In this document: positions 43,893 through 53,072 of the stretch, piece by piece
Layout of the letters: every line of letters starts with the position of its first letter
Numbering within the stretch: the first letter of the stretch is position 1
NCBI RefSeq assembly: GCF_000721075.1
Contig: NZ_JOEQ01000007.1
Span: 62,001-126,000, forward strand
Reading direction: 5' to 3'
DNA length: 64,000 nt
Source: Streptosporangium amethystogenes
Lineage (GTDB): Bacteria > Actinomycetota > Actinomycetes > Streptosporangiales > Streptosporangiaceae
Notes under the pieces: model-generated
The model's input: the letters and a program-made list of their open reading frames with translations, nothing else
Told to the model about the DNA's origin: nothing
The model's database searches: none
Made by a program: the position numbers and the translations under genes

Positions 43893-46097
43893 ATGAACTT
43901 CTGTCTGAGTGACCTCGTGCCGCCGCTACGCTGGAGCGACGCGGCCACGATCCCACTTCTGCGCGACCAGCCCGACCTGCCGGACGCCTGGTGGCGGTGC
44001 CTGCCGATGGCCCGCGTGCTCGCCGTGCTGCCTCCTGAGCGGCTGGCGGAGATCCTCACCGTGCTCACCCTGGACCACTGGCCCGCCGCCACCGTGGGCG
44101 ACGTGCTGCCCGCACTGCACGTCCTGGACCCGGACGAGGCCGACGAGCCCTGTACGGCCATAGCCCTCGACCGCGCGGGATCCTGGCCGGGTCTCCTCGC
44201 GCTGACCGGCCACGACCTGCGCGACCAGCCGTTCATCCAGCCGGTCCCGCTGCTGCACGCCCTCTTCACGGCGGTCTTCGCACGCCTGGCGACCCCGCTC
44301 CCGGCGACCCCGCTCCCGATGGCTTCGCTCCCGGCTGCTTCGGCCCCGGCTGCTTCGGTCCAGGCGGTTCCGGCGCCCGGCGCGCGGAGCGAGCCGGCTC
44401 CGGGCGAGTCCGATGCCATACCGAATGAGTCTGGAGCCGACCCCGCACCGGAGACCGAACCGGAGATCGGGCCGGGCGTCGTGGCGGATTCCCCCGCGGA
44501 ACCCGCCGCCGAACCCGCTTCGGTGCCCACCTCGGGGCCCGCTTCGGGGCCCGCTGCCGAGAGCGCTGCCGAGAGCGTGGAGGGCGCCGGGGGCTCCGTA
44601 CCGGAAGCCCTGCCGGTGCCCGAGGCACGTCGCGCGGCGGAGGCCGAGGCCGAGCCCGCCGCCGTCCCCGGATCGCTCTTCCAGCCGGCCCCGGCGAGGG
44701 ACGATCCGCCCGTGACCGACGCGGAGGCTCAGGCCGCCGCACCCGACGCCGCGTTCGAAGAGGTCCGGGAGTCCCCCGCCGAGAGCGTGCCCGAGGCGGA
44801 GCCGGCCGCCGCTCCGGTTGGGGCGATCGCCGAAACCGGCGACGACGACTCCGTACCCGCCCCGGAGGCGGCGGGCGCTCCTGAGCCGGAGGAGGCCGTG
44901 CGGAGCCGGCGGGCCGAGCAGCCCGCGGAGAGCCTGCACGCGCTGGTGGACGGTGTCTTCGCCAACGCGGAGGACAAGCGCTGGGCGGTGGCGCAGAACA
45001 GGCTGTTCAGTGACACCCCGGCGAGCGCGGAGGCGCTGGCCAAGCTCTTCGCGGTGCGGCCGGAGGTCATCTTCGGCATCGAGGTCGACCTGCGCCGGGA
45101 GCTCGGGGACTGGATCGCCTCCGACGAGGCCGCCCCGTACCGGGAGCACCTGGAGGAGATGAGAAGGGTGCTCGGCAGGGCGGCGCCCAAGGAGCGGCTG
45201 ATCAACGCCGCCGACTGGCACACCCTGGAGCTGCACTCTCTCGACATCCCGGCCTGGCAGTTCGTGCTGGCCACGCTCCCCGGTTACCACCTGGTCGACG
45301 AGTGGCTGGTGGAGGGCGACATCGCCGAGCTCCGCCATCGCACCCGCGACATGCTCAGTGACGCCCAGCCGCCGCTGACCATCAACAAGGCCCTCGACAT
45401 GGTCTCCTCGCTGGGCATCCACCCCGAGGTGTCCAAGGAGTGGCTGGAGAACGTTCCGCAGCTCCGCATCCTCGGCGCGGGCGAACGGCCTCCCCAGCGC
45501 CCGAACGGCGCCCCGGCCCTGATCGCGGAGAAGCCACCCGGCGCGCCACGGGAGAACGGGGAACCGGCGAAGGCCCCCTTCCGCCCGCTGAAGGACGTCT
45601 CGCTGACCAGACGCTGCTTCCGCCAGCCCGACGGCCGCTGGTGGCTCCGGATCGACGTCACCTCCGACCACCTGCGGGGCGCCGAGTGCCCGTTGCCCAG
45701 CGGGTTCGCCGCCTATCTCGGGATGTCCCCCGGTGCGGGCCGCACGGTCAGCAGCGCGGTCGGCGATCTGGTTCTCAGCTGGCAGGACAGGCCCGTGCTC
45801 GAATCGCTCAGAACGCTCCTGGAGGACGTGGGGGCCAAGGAGGGCAGCCACCTGTTCCTCACCCTCTCCGACGAGGGGGTCCTGCGGGCCAGGCACCTGC
45901 CCTCCGCCGGGGGCGAGGGGGAGGCGACGGCCCAGGCGCTGAGACTCGTCGGCTACACCGCCTCGGGCGGTACTCCGGAACAGGCCGGGCGGGTCATCGC
46001 CACCCGGGTCGGCATGACGGGCCCCGTGGGCATACCCGACCTTCTCACCCGGCTACGAGAACGCGGGGACCGCGATCTCCTGGCACTGTTGGCCTAG
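43893..46097 (+). CDS. Sigma-region-4-like protein A with long disordered insert (734 aa)
   Basis: Residues 1-133 form a domain shared with the protein at 48208 (both begin MN(F/L)xLSD(L/I)xPPLRW). Residues 134-345 are Ala/Pro/Glu-rich and disordered. Residues 353-410 align with the sigma-4-like helix-turn-helix of the paralog but have lost the DNA-reading pattern (KLFAVRPEVIFGIEVDLRREL). The C-terminal domain (571-734) begins RRCFRQPDGRWW and ends RLRERGDRDLLALLA, again shared. No enzyme motif is seen. GAAGGGA precedes ATG 43893. It ends 3 bp before the helicase gene. Likely a nucleic-acid or RNA-polymerase-binding partner; family unnamed to me. Confidence 0.75.
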   Translation: MNFCLSDLVPPLRWSDAATIPLLRDQPDLPDAWWRCLPMARVLAVLPPERLAEILTVLTLDHWPAATVGDVLPALHVLDPDEADEPCTAIALDRAGSWPGLLALTGHDLRDQPFIQPVPLLHALFTAVFARLATPLPATPLPMASLPAASAPAASVQAVPAPGARSEPAPGESDAIPNESGADPAPETEPEIGPGVVADSPAEPAAEPASVPTSGPASGPAAESAAESVEGAGGSVPEALPVPEARRAAEAEAEPAAVPGSLFQPAPARDDPPVTDAEAQAAAPDAAFEEVRESPAESVPEAEPAAAPVGAIAETGDDDSVPAPEAAGAPEPEEAVRSRRAEQPAESLHALVDGVFANAEDKRWAVAQNRLFSDTPASAEALAKLFAVRPEVIFGIEVDLRRELGDWIASDEAAPYREHLEEMRRVLGRAAPKERLINAADWHTLELHSLDIPAWQFVLATLPGYHLVDEWLVEGDIAELRHRTRDMLSDAQPPLTINKALDMVSSLGIHPEVSKEWLENVPQLRILGAGERPPQRPNGAPALIAEKPPGAPRENGEPAKAPFRPLKDVSLTRRCFRQPDGRWWLRIDVTSDHLRGAECPLPSGFAAYLGMSPGAGRTVSSAVGDLVLSWQDRPVLESLRTLLEDVGAKEGSHLFLTLSDEGVLRARHLPSAGGEGEATAQALRLVGYTASGGTPEQAGRVIATRVGMTGPVGIPDLLTRLRERGDRDLLALLA

Positions 46098-46100
46098 CTC

Positions 46101-48158
46101 ATGCCCCGCCTCGCCATCTCCCCGGACTTTCCCGTCGAACTCGGCGCCCTGGCCCAGCCGGTGCGCCGGGACGTCGTGGTCTCGGCGCGCAGGTTCCTGC
46201 AGAACGTGGCGGGTGCTCCGCACCCCGAGCGGGTCAGGGGGGCCAGGGACCCCCGGGTCGCCACCCTGAGGCTGGCCGACCGGTACCGGGGCGTCGTGGT
46301 CAAGCAGCGGGACGTCTACTGGCTGCTGACCGTGCTGCCGGACGCGGAGGCCTGGGCGTACGCCCAGCGCTACCGGTTCGGCGTCAACACCGCGCTGGGC
46401 GTGGTCGAGATGTGGGACGCCGAGGCGCTGGACCAGGTACGGCCCGCGGTGCGCAGGGCGGCCGAGGCGTCCGCCACGCGGCTGTTCTCCGAGATCTGCG
46501 ACAGCGACCTGGCCGAGCTGGGAGTGGACGGCCGGTTCCTGCCGCTGGTCAGGCAGATCACCGACCAGCTCACCCTGGAGGCGCTCGAACCGCTGCTGCC
46601 CCCCACGCAGTACGAGCCGCTGGCGGCGCTCGCCAGGGGCGAGTCGATGGCCGGGGCCTGGCGGGAGCTGGAGAACTGCCGTGCCGTCGCCGCGGGACCC
46701 GAGCCGATCAACCCCGAGGACTTCGGCGCCGCGCTGCTGCGCAGCCCGGACCGGGCCGTCTTCACGGACCACCCGCGCGAGCTGAACCGCGTGCTCGACG
46801 CGCCCGGCTGGTGCGTGTTCCTGCGTCCGCCGCAGTACCGGCTGGCGTACTGGGAGTCCTACCAGCAGCCGACGCTGGTCACCGGGGGCGCGGGCACCGG
46901 CAAGACGCTCGTCGCCCTGCACAGGGCGGCCCACCTGGCCGGGCGTGCGAACGGCCAGGTCCTGCTCGTCACCTTCTCCCAGGGGCTGAGCGCCGAACTC
47001 GCGGCCAGGCTCGACCAGCTGGTCGAGGACGAGACGATCCGCAAGCGGATCGAGGTCGGCAACGTGGACCGGCTGGCCCACCGCATCGTCGCGGAGGCCG
47101 AGGGCCGTCCGCCCTCGCTGGTCGGCGCCGCCGAGCTGACGGCGCTCTGGGAGGAGACCGCGACCGGCCACAGCCCGGCGTTCCTGCTGCGCGAATGGGA
47201 GCAGGTGGTGCTGGCGCAGAACCTGCGGACCCTGGAGGAGTACCTGGCCACCTCCCGCTCGGGCCGCGGCGTCGAGTTGTCGGCCGGGGAGCGCGGCGCC
47301 GTCTGGGACGCGATCGGGCACGTCACCGGACGGCTGCGCGAGCGCGGCAAGCGGACCCTGCTGCAGCTGGCCTCCGAGGCGTCGGTGTTGCTCGGCCAGA
47401 CCACGGGAGACCTGCTGGAGGAGACGGAGCCCATGCGGGAGCCGTACCGGCACATCGTGGTGGACGAGGCGCAGGACCTGCACCCCGCGCAGTGGCGGCT
47501 GCTGCGGGCGGCGGTGCCGCACGCCCGCGACGACCTGTTCATCGTGGGCGACCCGCACCAGCGCATCTTCGACACGAGGGTGACGCTCAGCGCGGTCGGG
47601 ATCGACGCGATCCAGCAGCGTCTGCAGGTGTCGTACCGGCTCCCGCAGGAGATCCTGTCCTGGGGGGTCCGGTTACGCGGAGGCGGTCCCGCCGACGGGC
47701 TCGTCAACGGTGCGCAGGAGCTTTACGGCTTCCGGAGTACCCGGCACGGGGCCAGGCCGATGGTCCGAGCCTACGATTCACCGCAGGATGAGCTGACGGG
47801 GCTGGTGGCACAGGTGGGACAGTGGGTGGATGAGGGCGTGATGCCCGAGGAGATAGCGGTGGCCGCCAGGACCGCCGCCCTCGTGCGTGACGCGCGGACC
47901 GCTCTGCGCGAGCTGGGGGTGCGAGTGACGACGCTGCACGGCATGAAGGGACTCGAGTTCCGGCGGGTCGCGGTGATCGGCGTGGGCGAGGGAATCGTGC
48001 CCGACCCCGACTCGCTGACCCCCGTCGGCGAGGACCCGGCAGCCAGGGCTCACGATCTCCAGCGGGAGCGCGGCCTGCTCTATGTCGCCTGCACCCGGGC
48101 ACGAGAACTCCTTTATGTATCCCATTCCGGACGGGCAAGTCCCTTCCTTCCCAACTGA
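46101..48158 (+). CDS. SF1 UvrD/Rep-like helicase with RelE/ParE-like N-terminus (685 aa)
   Basis: Helicase motifs: TGGAGTGKT (I, ~residue 262), VDEAQDL (II, ~455), VGDPHQRIFD (III), VSYRLPQEI (IV), TLHGMKGLEF (V) and LLYVACTRARE (VI, ~665). Residues ~45-95 (ATLRLADRYRGVVVKQRDVYWLLTVL split by a turn, then AWAYAQRY) look like the RelE/ParE toxin fold. The helicase would move on DNA with ATP; the toxin-like part may bind or cut RNA or dock the machine. ATG 46101 lies 3 bp after gene A with no own ribosome site, so translation is coupled. Gene C follows after 49 bp. Confidence 0.85.
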   Translation: MPRLAISPDFPVELGALAQPVRRDVVVSARRFLQNVAGAPHPERVRGARDPRVATLRLADRYRGVVVKQRDVYWLLTVLPDAEAWAYAQRYRFGVNTALGVVEMWDAEALDQVRPAVRRAAEASATRLFSEICDSDLAELGVDGRFLPLVRQITDQLTLEALEPLLPPTQYEPLAALARGESMAGAWRELENCRAVAAGPEPINPEDFGAALLRSPDRAVFTDHPRELNRVLDAPGWCVFLRPPQYRLAYWESYQQPTLVTGGAGTGKTLVALHRAAHLAGRANGQVLLVTFSQGLSAELAARLDQLVEDETIRKRIEVGNVDRLAHRIVAEAEGRPPSLVGAAELTALWEETATGHSPAFLLREWEQVVLAQNLRTLEEYLATSRSGRGVELSAGERGAVWDAIGHVTGRLRERGKRTLLQLASEASVLLGQTTGDLLEETEPMREPYRHIVVDEAQDLHPAQWRLLRAAVPHARDDLFIVGDPHQRIFDTRVTLSAVGIDAIQQRLQVSYRLPQEILSWGVRLRGGGPADGLVNGAQELYGFRSTRHGARPMVRAYDSPQDELTGLVAQVGQWVDEGVMPEEIAVAARTAALVRDARTALRELGVRVTTLHGMKGLEFRRVAVIGVGEGIVPDPDSLTPVGEDPAARAHDLQRERGLLYVACTRARELLYVSHSGRASPFLPN

Positions 48159-48207
48159 CCACATAGTCTGAATTGCGGATGTAATCCCCTTTGCCGGTTG
48201 GACCTCA

Positions 48208-50055
48208 ATGAACCTCAGCCTGAGCGACATCGCGCCACCTTTGCGCTGGACCTCTCCCGGCCAGGTAGCGCCGATCGCAACCGATCCGCGCCTCCCAGAG
48301 GCGTGGTGGCAGGCGCTTCCGCTCGACAGGGCCTGCTCGACCATCGGGACGTCCGAGGTAGCCGGACGCCTGACCGACCTCGCCCTGGCGTGCTGGGGTC
48401 ACCTGATGCTCGGCGACGTCCTCCCCCTGCTCAGATTCGCCGACCCCGCCTCAAGCGTGCGCACGCCCGAGGGGCTCGGCCGCGAGACGGTGCACAAGCT
48501 GTTCACCGGGGTGCTGGAGCGGCTGCTCGAACCGGTCACCGAGGAGAGCGTCGCCCAGCCCCGCCCCGCGAGGCCCGACCGGCCGCTGCCCGAGCTGATC
48601 GACGAGGTCTTCGCCACGCTGGACGAGCGGCAGCGGACCATCGCCAGGGACCGGCTCTACGCCTCCCAGCGGGCCACGCTCGACGACCTGGCCCAGCGCT
48701 TCTCCGTCACCAGGGAACGCATCCGGCAGATCGAGCGTGACCTGCGCGACCATGTCGAGACCTGGCTCGCCAAGGATGACGCGGCCCCGCTGATCGGCCA
48801 CGTGTCCTGGCTGCGGGGCCGGCTGGGCTCCGCCGTGCCCGCCGACGACCTGGCCGCGGCGGTGCCCTGGCACCGCACCGACCTGGCCACGCTGGGCATC
48901 CCCTCCTGGCGGTTCCTGAGGACGCTGCTGAGCGGCTACGAGCAGGTGGACGGCTGGCTGGTCGCGGGCGGTGCGGACGAGCTCAGGGAGAAGACCAGGC
49001 AGCTGTTCACGGACGGGCCGCGCCCGCTGGACGAGGCCGTCACACTGGTCAGCCAGCTCGGCATCCGCGAGGACGTGGCCGAGCGCTGGCTCATCGCGGT
49101 GCCCCAGCTGCGGGTGCTGGAGAACCACGTGGTGCCCTGGCCGCGCAGCGTCAACGACAAGGCCGAGGCCGTGCTCGCGGTGGCGGGCAACCCGCTGACG
49201 CCCGAGGAGATCCAGGAACGCATCGGCGAGGACTACAGCCTCGTCGGCATCCGTAACCAGCTCACCGCCGACGACCGGTTCCTGCGGGTCGACCGGAACA
49301 AGTACGGGCTGTCGCGCTGGGGTGGCGAGCAGTATCTGGGCATCCGGGAAATGATCGTCAGGGAGATCGAACGCTCCAACGGCGAGGCGTCCGTCAACAC
49401 GATCGTCACCAACCTCACCGGGCGCTACGACGTGAGCGAGAGTTCGGTACGCGCGTACGCCGGCGGTCCCGGCTTCGAGCGCACCCAGCGCGGGTGGATC
49501 CGGGTGGCCGGAGCCGAGCAGTCCGACTACCAGCCGCGCCGCGACGTCTCGGAGACCCGGCGCTGCTTCCGCAGCCGTGACGGGCGATGGTGGCACCGGG
49601 TGGACGTCAACGCCGAGCATCTGCGCGGCTCCGGCTCCCCGCTGCCGACCGGCTTCGCCGCGCACCTCGGCATGGCCCCCGGCGGCCAGCTGACCGCCTC
49701 CACCCCCTCGGGCGACGTGGTGATCAGCTGGCACAACCAGCCGACCATGGGCTCCATCCGCCCCGTCCTGATCGCCACCAACGCCTCCGAGGGTGACCAC
49801 GTCTTCCTGACCGTCTCCGACGGCGGCGAGCTGCTGACCCGCTACCTGCCCGCCGCCTCACCGGCACTGCCCGCCCTGAACCGGGCACTGCACCTGATCG
49901 GCTACACGGCGCCGGTGGCCTCGGAGGCCGAGGGCATCCGCCTGATCGGCGCCCGCATCGGCCTCTCGGACGGCTGCACCCGCGAGGAGGTGATCGCCCG
50001 CCTGCGCGACCGGGGAGACCGCGAGATCCTCGCCTTCCTGGAAAATGGTGGGTGA
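48208..50055 (+). CDS. Sigma-region-4/HARE-like winged-helix protein C (615 aa)
   Basis: Residues 1-115 match the N-domain of protein A. Residues 137-183 are a clear sigma-70 region-4-type helix-turn-helix (RATLDDLAQRFSVTRERIRQIERDL). Residues ~317-372 look like a HARE/RpoE-delta-type winged helix (NPLTPEEIQERIG ... FLRVDRNKYGLSRWG), followed by a second winged-helix-like part to ~433. Residues 449-615 are the shared C-domain (RRCFRSRDGRWW ... RLRDRGDREILAFL). It lacks sigma regions 1-3, so it is not a full sigma factor. DNA- or promoter-binding role is inferred. No ribosome site adjoins ATG 48208. Confidence 0.78.
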   Translation: MNLSLSDIAPPLRWTSPGQVAPIATDPRLPEAWWQALPLDRACSTIGTSEVAGRLTDLALACWGHLMLGDVLPLLRFADPASSVRTPEGLGRETVHKLFTGVLERLLEPVTEESVAQPRPARPDRPLPELIDEVFATLDERQRTIARDRLYASQRATLDDLAQRFSVTRERIRQIERDLRDHVETWLAKDDAAPLIGHVSWLRGRLGSAVPADDLAAAVPWHRTDLATLGIPSWRFLRTLLSGYEQVDGWLVAGGADELREKTRQLFTDGPRPLDEAVTLVSQLGIREDVAERWLIAVPQLRVLENHVVPWPRSVNDKAEAVLAVAGNPLTPEEIQERIGEDYSLVGIRNQLTADDRFLRVDRNKYGLSRWGGEQYLGIREMIVREIERSNGEASVNTIVTNLTGRYDVSESSVRAYAGGPGFERTQRGWIRVAGAEQSDYQPRRDVSETRRCFRSRDGRWWHRVDVNAEHLRGSGSPLPTGFAAHLGMAPGGQLTASTPSGDVVISWHNQPTMGSIRPVLIATNASEGDHVFLTVSDGGELLTRYLPAASPALPALNRALHLIGYTAPVASEAEGIRLIGARIGLSDGCTREEVIARLRDRGDREILAFLENGG

Positions 50056-50072
50056 TTGCGTAGGCTCGGCGT

Positions 50073-51452
50073 ATGTTGCGCCTGTATGACACGCGGAATC
50101 GGCAGGTCGAGCGGATCGTCCCCGAGGGGAGCCGCTCACTGCGGATGTACACCTGCGGACCGACCGTCTACCGGTCGGCCCACGTGGGCAACCTCCGGTC
50201 ATACCTGCTGTCCGACCTGATCAGGCGGGTCAGCGAGCGGCAGCGGGTCCGGGTGGTGGTGTGCCGCAACATCACCGACGTCGGTCACCTGGTCGACGAC
50301 GCCGAGATCGATCCCGTCGGCGAGGACAAGGTGCTCGCCCAGGCGAAGGCCGAGGGGCGCGGCGCCCTGGAGATCTCACGGTTCTACGAGGACGCCTTCC
50401 TCGCCGACACGGCCGCGCTGAACATCCGACCGCCCGAGCACTCGCCCCGGGCGAGCGAGACGATCGACCTGATGATCGAGATGATCGCCAAGCTGATCGA
50501 GAAGGGGCACGCGTACGCGGTGCCCGACGGGTCGGTCTTCTTCGACGCGGCCTCCTTCCCGACATACGGCGAGATCTCCGGCAACCGGCTCGACCAGCTG
50601 AGGCCGGGTCACCGGGTCGAGGGCGTCGATCCACGCAAGCGCTTCCACGCCGACTGGGCACTGTGGAAGCCCTCGGACCGGGAGCTGACCTGGGAGACAC
50701 CGTGGGGCCGGGGCTTCCCCGGCTGGCACATCGAGTGCTCGGCCATGTCGCTGCGCTTCCTCGGCGAGCGCATCGACGTGCACACCGGCGGGATCGACCT
50801 GCGTTTCCCGCACCACGAGGACGAGCGCGCCCAGTCCGACGCCACCGCCGGACACGAGGTGGTGCGGCACTGGGTCCATGGCGAGCACCTGCTCTTCGAC
50901 GGGCGCAAGATGTCGAAGTCCACCGGCAACGTGGTCCTGCTCAAGGACGTGGCGGACGCGGGCCTGGACCCGCTGGCCGTGCGGCTGGCGCTGCTCGAAC
51001 ACCGCCACCGCCAGCAGATGAACCTCACCTGGGACACCCTGCGAGCCGCCGACCGGACCCTGCGGCGCTGGCGGAGCCAGGTGGCCGCGTGGTCGGAGTC
51101 GCCGAGCGGCCCGATGCCCGCCGATCGGGTCTCCCGGATCGAGGCGGCCTTCGACGACGATCTCGACACCCCGCTGGCGCTCCGGCTGCTGCGCGAGCTG
51201 GAGCGCGACGGCTCACTCGCCCCCGGCTCCCGCTTCGAGGCGTTCCTGCACCTCGACCAGATCCTCGCGCTGGACCTCTCCCTCGACATCGGCAGGTCGA
51301 GGAGCCTGCCCGGGGGTGCCGCGGAGCTTCTTGAGCAACGCGCCCGAGCCCGCGACGCCCAGGACTGGGCCGTCTCCGACCGCCTCCGCGACGAACTGGC
51401 CGCCCTCGGCGTGAAGGTCGCCGACACCCCGGAGGGCCAGACCTGGTCCTGA
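50073..51452 (+). CDS. Cysteinyl-tRNA synthetase paralog (459 aa)
   Basis: Class I synthetase with CGPTVYRSAHVGNLRSY (HIGH-type site as HVGN, zinc Cys), HIECSAMS and HHEDE (other zinc ligands), and KMSKSTGN (KMSKS). The C-terminal part keeps ARDAQDWAVSDRLRDEL. All catalytic residues appear intact, so it can probably charge tRNA-Cys or make a cysteinyl adduct. It is shorter in the anticodon region than usual housekeeping CysS and differs from MshC in keeping that tail. It starts 17 bp after gene C, suggesting one operon with the sigma-4/helicase set. It may be the sole CysS or a second copy; the window cannot tell. Confidence 0.85.
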   Translation: MLRLYDTRNRQVERIVPEGSRSLRMYTCGPTVYRSAHVGNLRSYLLSDLIRRVSERQRVRVVVCRNITDVGHLVDDAEIDPVGEDKVLAQAKAEGRGALEISRFYEDAFLADTAALNIRPPEHSPRASETIDLMIEMIAKLIEKGHAYAVPDGSVFFDAASFPTYGEISGNRLDQLRPGHRVEGVDPRKRFHADWALWKPSDRELTWETPWGRGFPGWHIECSAMSLRFLGERIDVHTGGIDLRFPHHEDERAQSDATAGHEVVRHWVHGEHLLFDGRKMSKSTGNVVLLKDVADAGLDPLAVRLALLEHRHRQQMNLTWDTLRAADRTLRRWRSQVAAWSESPSGPMPADRVSRIEAAFDDDLDTPLALRLLRELERDGSLAPGSRFEAFLHLDQILALDLSLDIGRSRSLPGGAAELLEQRARARDAQDWAVSDRLRDELAALGVKVADTPEGQTWS

Positions 51453-51586
51453 CATCCCCCTGACCGGCCCTTGGCGCGGTCCATGTCAGAAACCCGCTCC
51501 TCGACATGGCCATGGAGCGGTCCGCACCGGGAACGACCGCTGACACGACCCACCACAGAGCCGTCTCATGGGTGTTGAATTACCAG

Positions 51587-52498
51587 GTGACAAACATCGC
51601 GCCCACCGGGACTCAGTACACCATCGCGGCCGGCGGTTTCCAGGCGGTCATCACCGAGGTCGGGGCCGGCCTGCGGAGCCTCACCATGGACGGGCGGCCG
51701 CTCGTCGCCGACTTCCCCGAGGACCTGTCCCCGATCGGCGGCGCGGGGCTGCCGCTGCTCCCCTGGCCGAACAGGATCGAGGACGGCCGCTACACGTTCG
51801 ACGGCGAGGAGCGGCAGCTCGCGGTGAGCGAGCCGCAGACCGGCAACGCGATCCACGGCTTCTCCCGGTCCTTCCCCTGGCGTGTCCTCTCCCACGACGA
51901 CGCCTCGATCCTGCTGGGGCTGCGGCTCTTCCCCCAGCTCGGCTATCCGCACATCCTGGATCTCTCCCTCCGGTACACGCTGGGCGCATCCGGTCTGGAG
52001 GTCGAGGTGGCCGCGGAGAACGTCGGCACCACCGACGCGCCGTACGGCTTCGGGGCCCATCCCTACCTGACCCTGGGCACCCTCGACGACGCCGTCCTGG
52101 AGCTCCCCGCCGCCCAGTGGCTCGCGGTGGACGACCGGAAGATCCCCACCGACCGTCAGGACGTCAAGGAGACCGAGTACGACTTCAGGACCGCCCGCCC
52201 GATCGGCCGGACGGTGCTCGACACCGCGTTCACCGACCTGGAGCGCGGCGCCGACGGGCTGGTACGGGTGCGGCTGAGCGACGCGGACGGGAGCCGCGGG
52301 GTCCAGCTGTGGGCGGGTGAGGGGATCGAGTGGCTCCAGCTCTACACCGGTGACACCCTCCCCGAGGAGCACCGCCGCCGGGGACTGGCGGTGGAGCCGA
52401 TGAGCTGCCCGCCGAACGCCTTCCGCAGCGGTGAGGACGTGATCCGGCTCGCTCCCGGAGAGCGCGCCGTCCACCACTGGGGCATCGGCCCGATCTGA
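51587..52498 (+). CDS. Aldose 1-epimerase family protein (303 aa)
   Basis: Galactose-mutarotase fold: LPLLPWPNRIEDGRYTF, NAIHGFSRSFPW (first His), GFGAHPYLTLG (second His), and a C-terminal AVEPMSCPPNAF with the catalytic Glu. It interconverts sugar anomers, but the exact sugar is unknown. GTG 51587 gives the expected N-terminus; upstream in-frame starts to 51506 add a poorly conserved stretch. Converges on the RraA gene 11 bp away. Confidence 0.88.
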   Translation: MTNIAPTGTQYTIAAGGFQAVITEVGAGLRSLTMDGRPLVADFPEDLSPIGGAGLPLLPWPNRIEDGRYTFDGEERQLAVSEPQTGNAIHGFSRSFPWRVLSHDDASILLGLRLFPQLGYPHILDLSLRYTLGASGLEVEVAAENVGTTDAPYGFGAHPYLTLGTLDDAVLELPAAQWLAVDDRKIPTDRQDVKETEYDFRTARPIGRTVLDTAFTDLERGADGLVRVRLSDADGSRGVQLWAGEGIEWLQLYTGDTLPEEHRRRGLAVEPMSCPPNAFRSGEDVIRLAPGERAVHHWGIGPI

Positions 52499-52509
52499 CC
52501 GGCGACCGG

Positions 52510-52989
52510 TCAGGAGAGCTCGACCGGGCTGACGAGGATGCCGTCCTCGTCGCTGTAGAGCCAGGCGCCGGGAGTGAAGACGACCTCGCCGAAGGTGACG
52601 GGGACGTCGAGCTCGCCGGTGCCCTCCTTGGCGCTCTTGGCCGGGTTCGATCCGAGGGCCTTGATGCCCAGGTCCAGCCCGGCGAGGGCGACGGTGTCGC
52701 GGACGGCGCCGTTGACGACCACACCTGACCAGCCGGAGGAGACGGCCGAGGCGGCGATGAGGTCGCCCATCAGCGCGGTGCGCAGCGAGCCCGCACCGTC
52801 CACCACCAGCACCCGGCCCGCACCGGGGGTGGCCAGGATCCGCTTGACGAGGGCGTTGTCCTCCAGGCAGCGGACCGTCGCGATCGGGCCCGCGAACCGG
52901 GTGCGCAGACCGTAGGAGCGGAACTGGGTCAGGCAGCTCGCGACCGCGGCGCCGTGGGCGTCGACCAGATCGGCCGTGGAAAGTGTCAT
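52510..52989 (-). CDS. RraA-family protein (159 aa)
   Basis: Full-length RraA fold: [58 protein letters not shown]. Members are either RNase E inhibitors or 4-hydroxy-4-methyl-2-oxoglutarate/oxaloacetate aldolases; the conserved GD and R-D residues of the aldolase group (GDLIA, NGAVRD) are present, so aldolase is possible. ATG 52989 is chosen over a longer frame to 53040. Divergent from the acylase gene. Confidence 0.9.
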   Translation of the reverse strand: MTLSTADLVDAHGAAVASCLTQFRSYGLRTRFAGPIATVRCLEDNALVKRILATPGAGRVLVVDGAGSLRTALMGDLIAASAVSSGWSGVVVNGAVRDTVALAGLDLGIKALGSNPAKSAKEGTGELDVPVTFGEVVFTPGAWLYSDEDGILVSPVELS

Positions 52990-53072
52990 ACCCGCATCTT
53001 CGCTAATGATCACAACGCCGGGACCTCCGGGTGGTGCCACACTTGCTGGAGCATGTCGCCTAGGAGGTTTTT

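Noticed and set aside
43926..45896. 656-codon minus-strand frame opposite protein A
   Set aside because: It mirrors the low-complexity linker and has no ribosome site or domain; A itself has a ribosome site and a paralog.
48208..50055. Protein C as a true alternative sigma factor
   Set aside because: Only a region-4-like domain is present; region 2, needed to melt the -10 and bind core polymerase, is absent.
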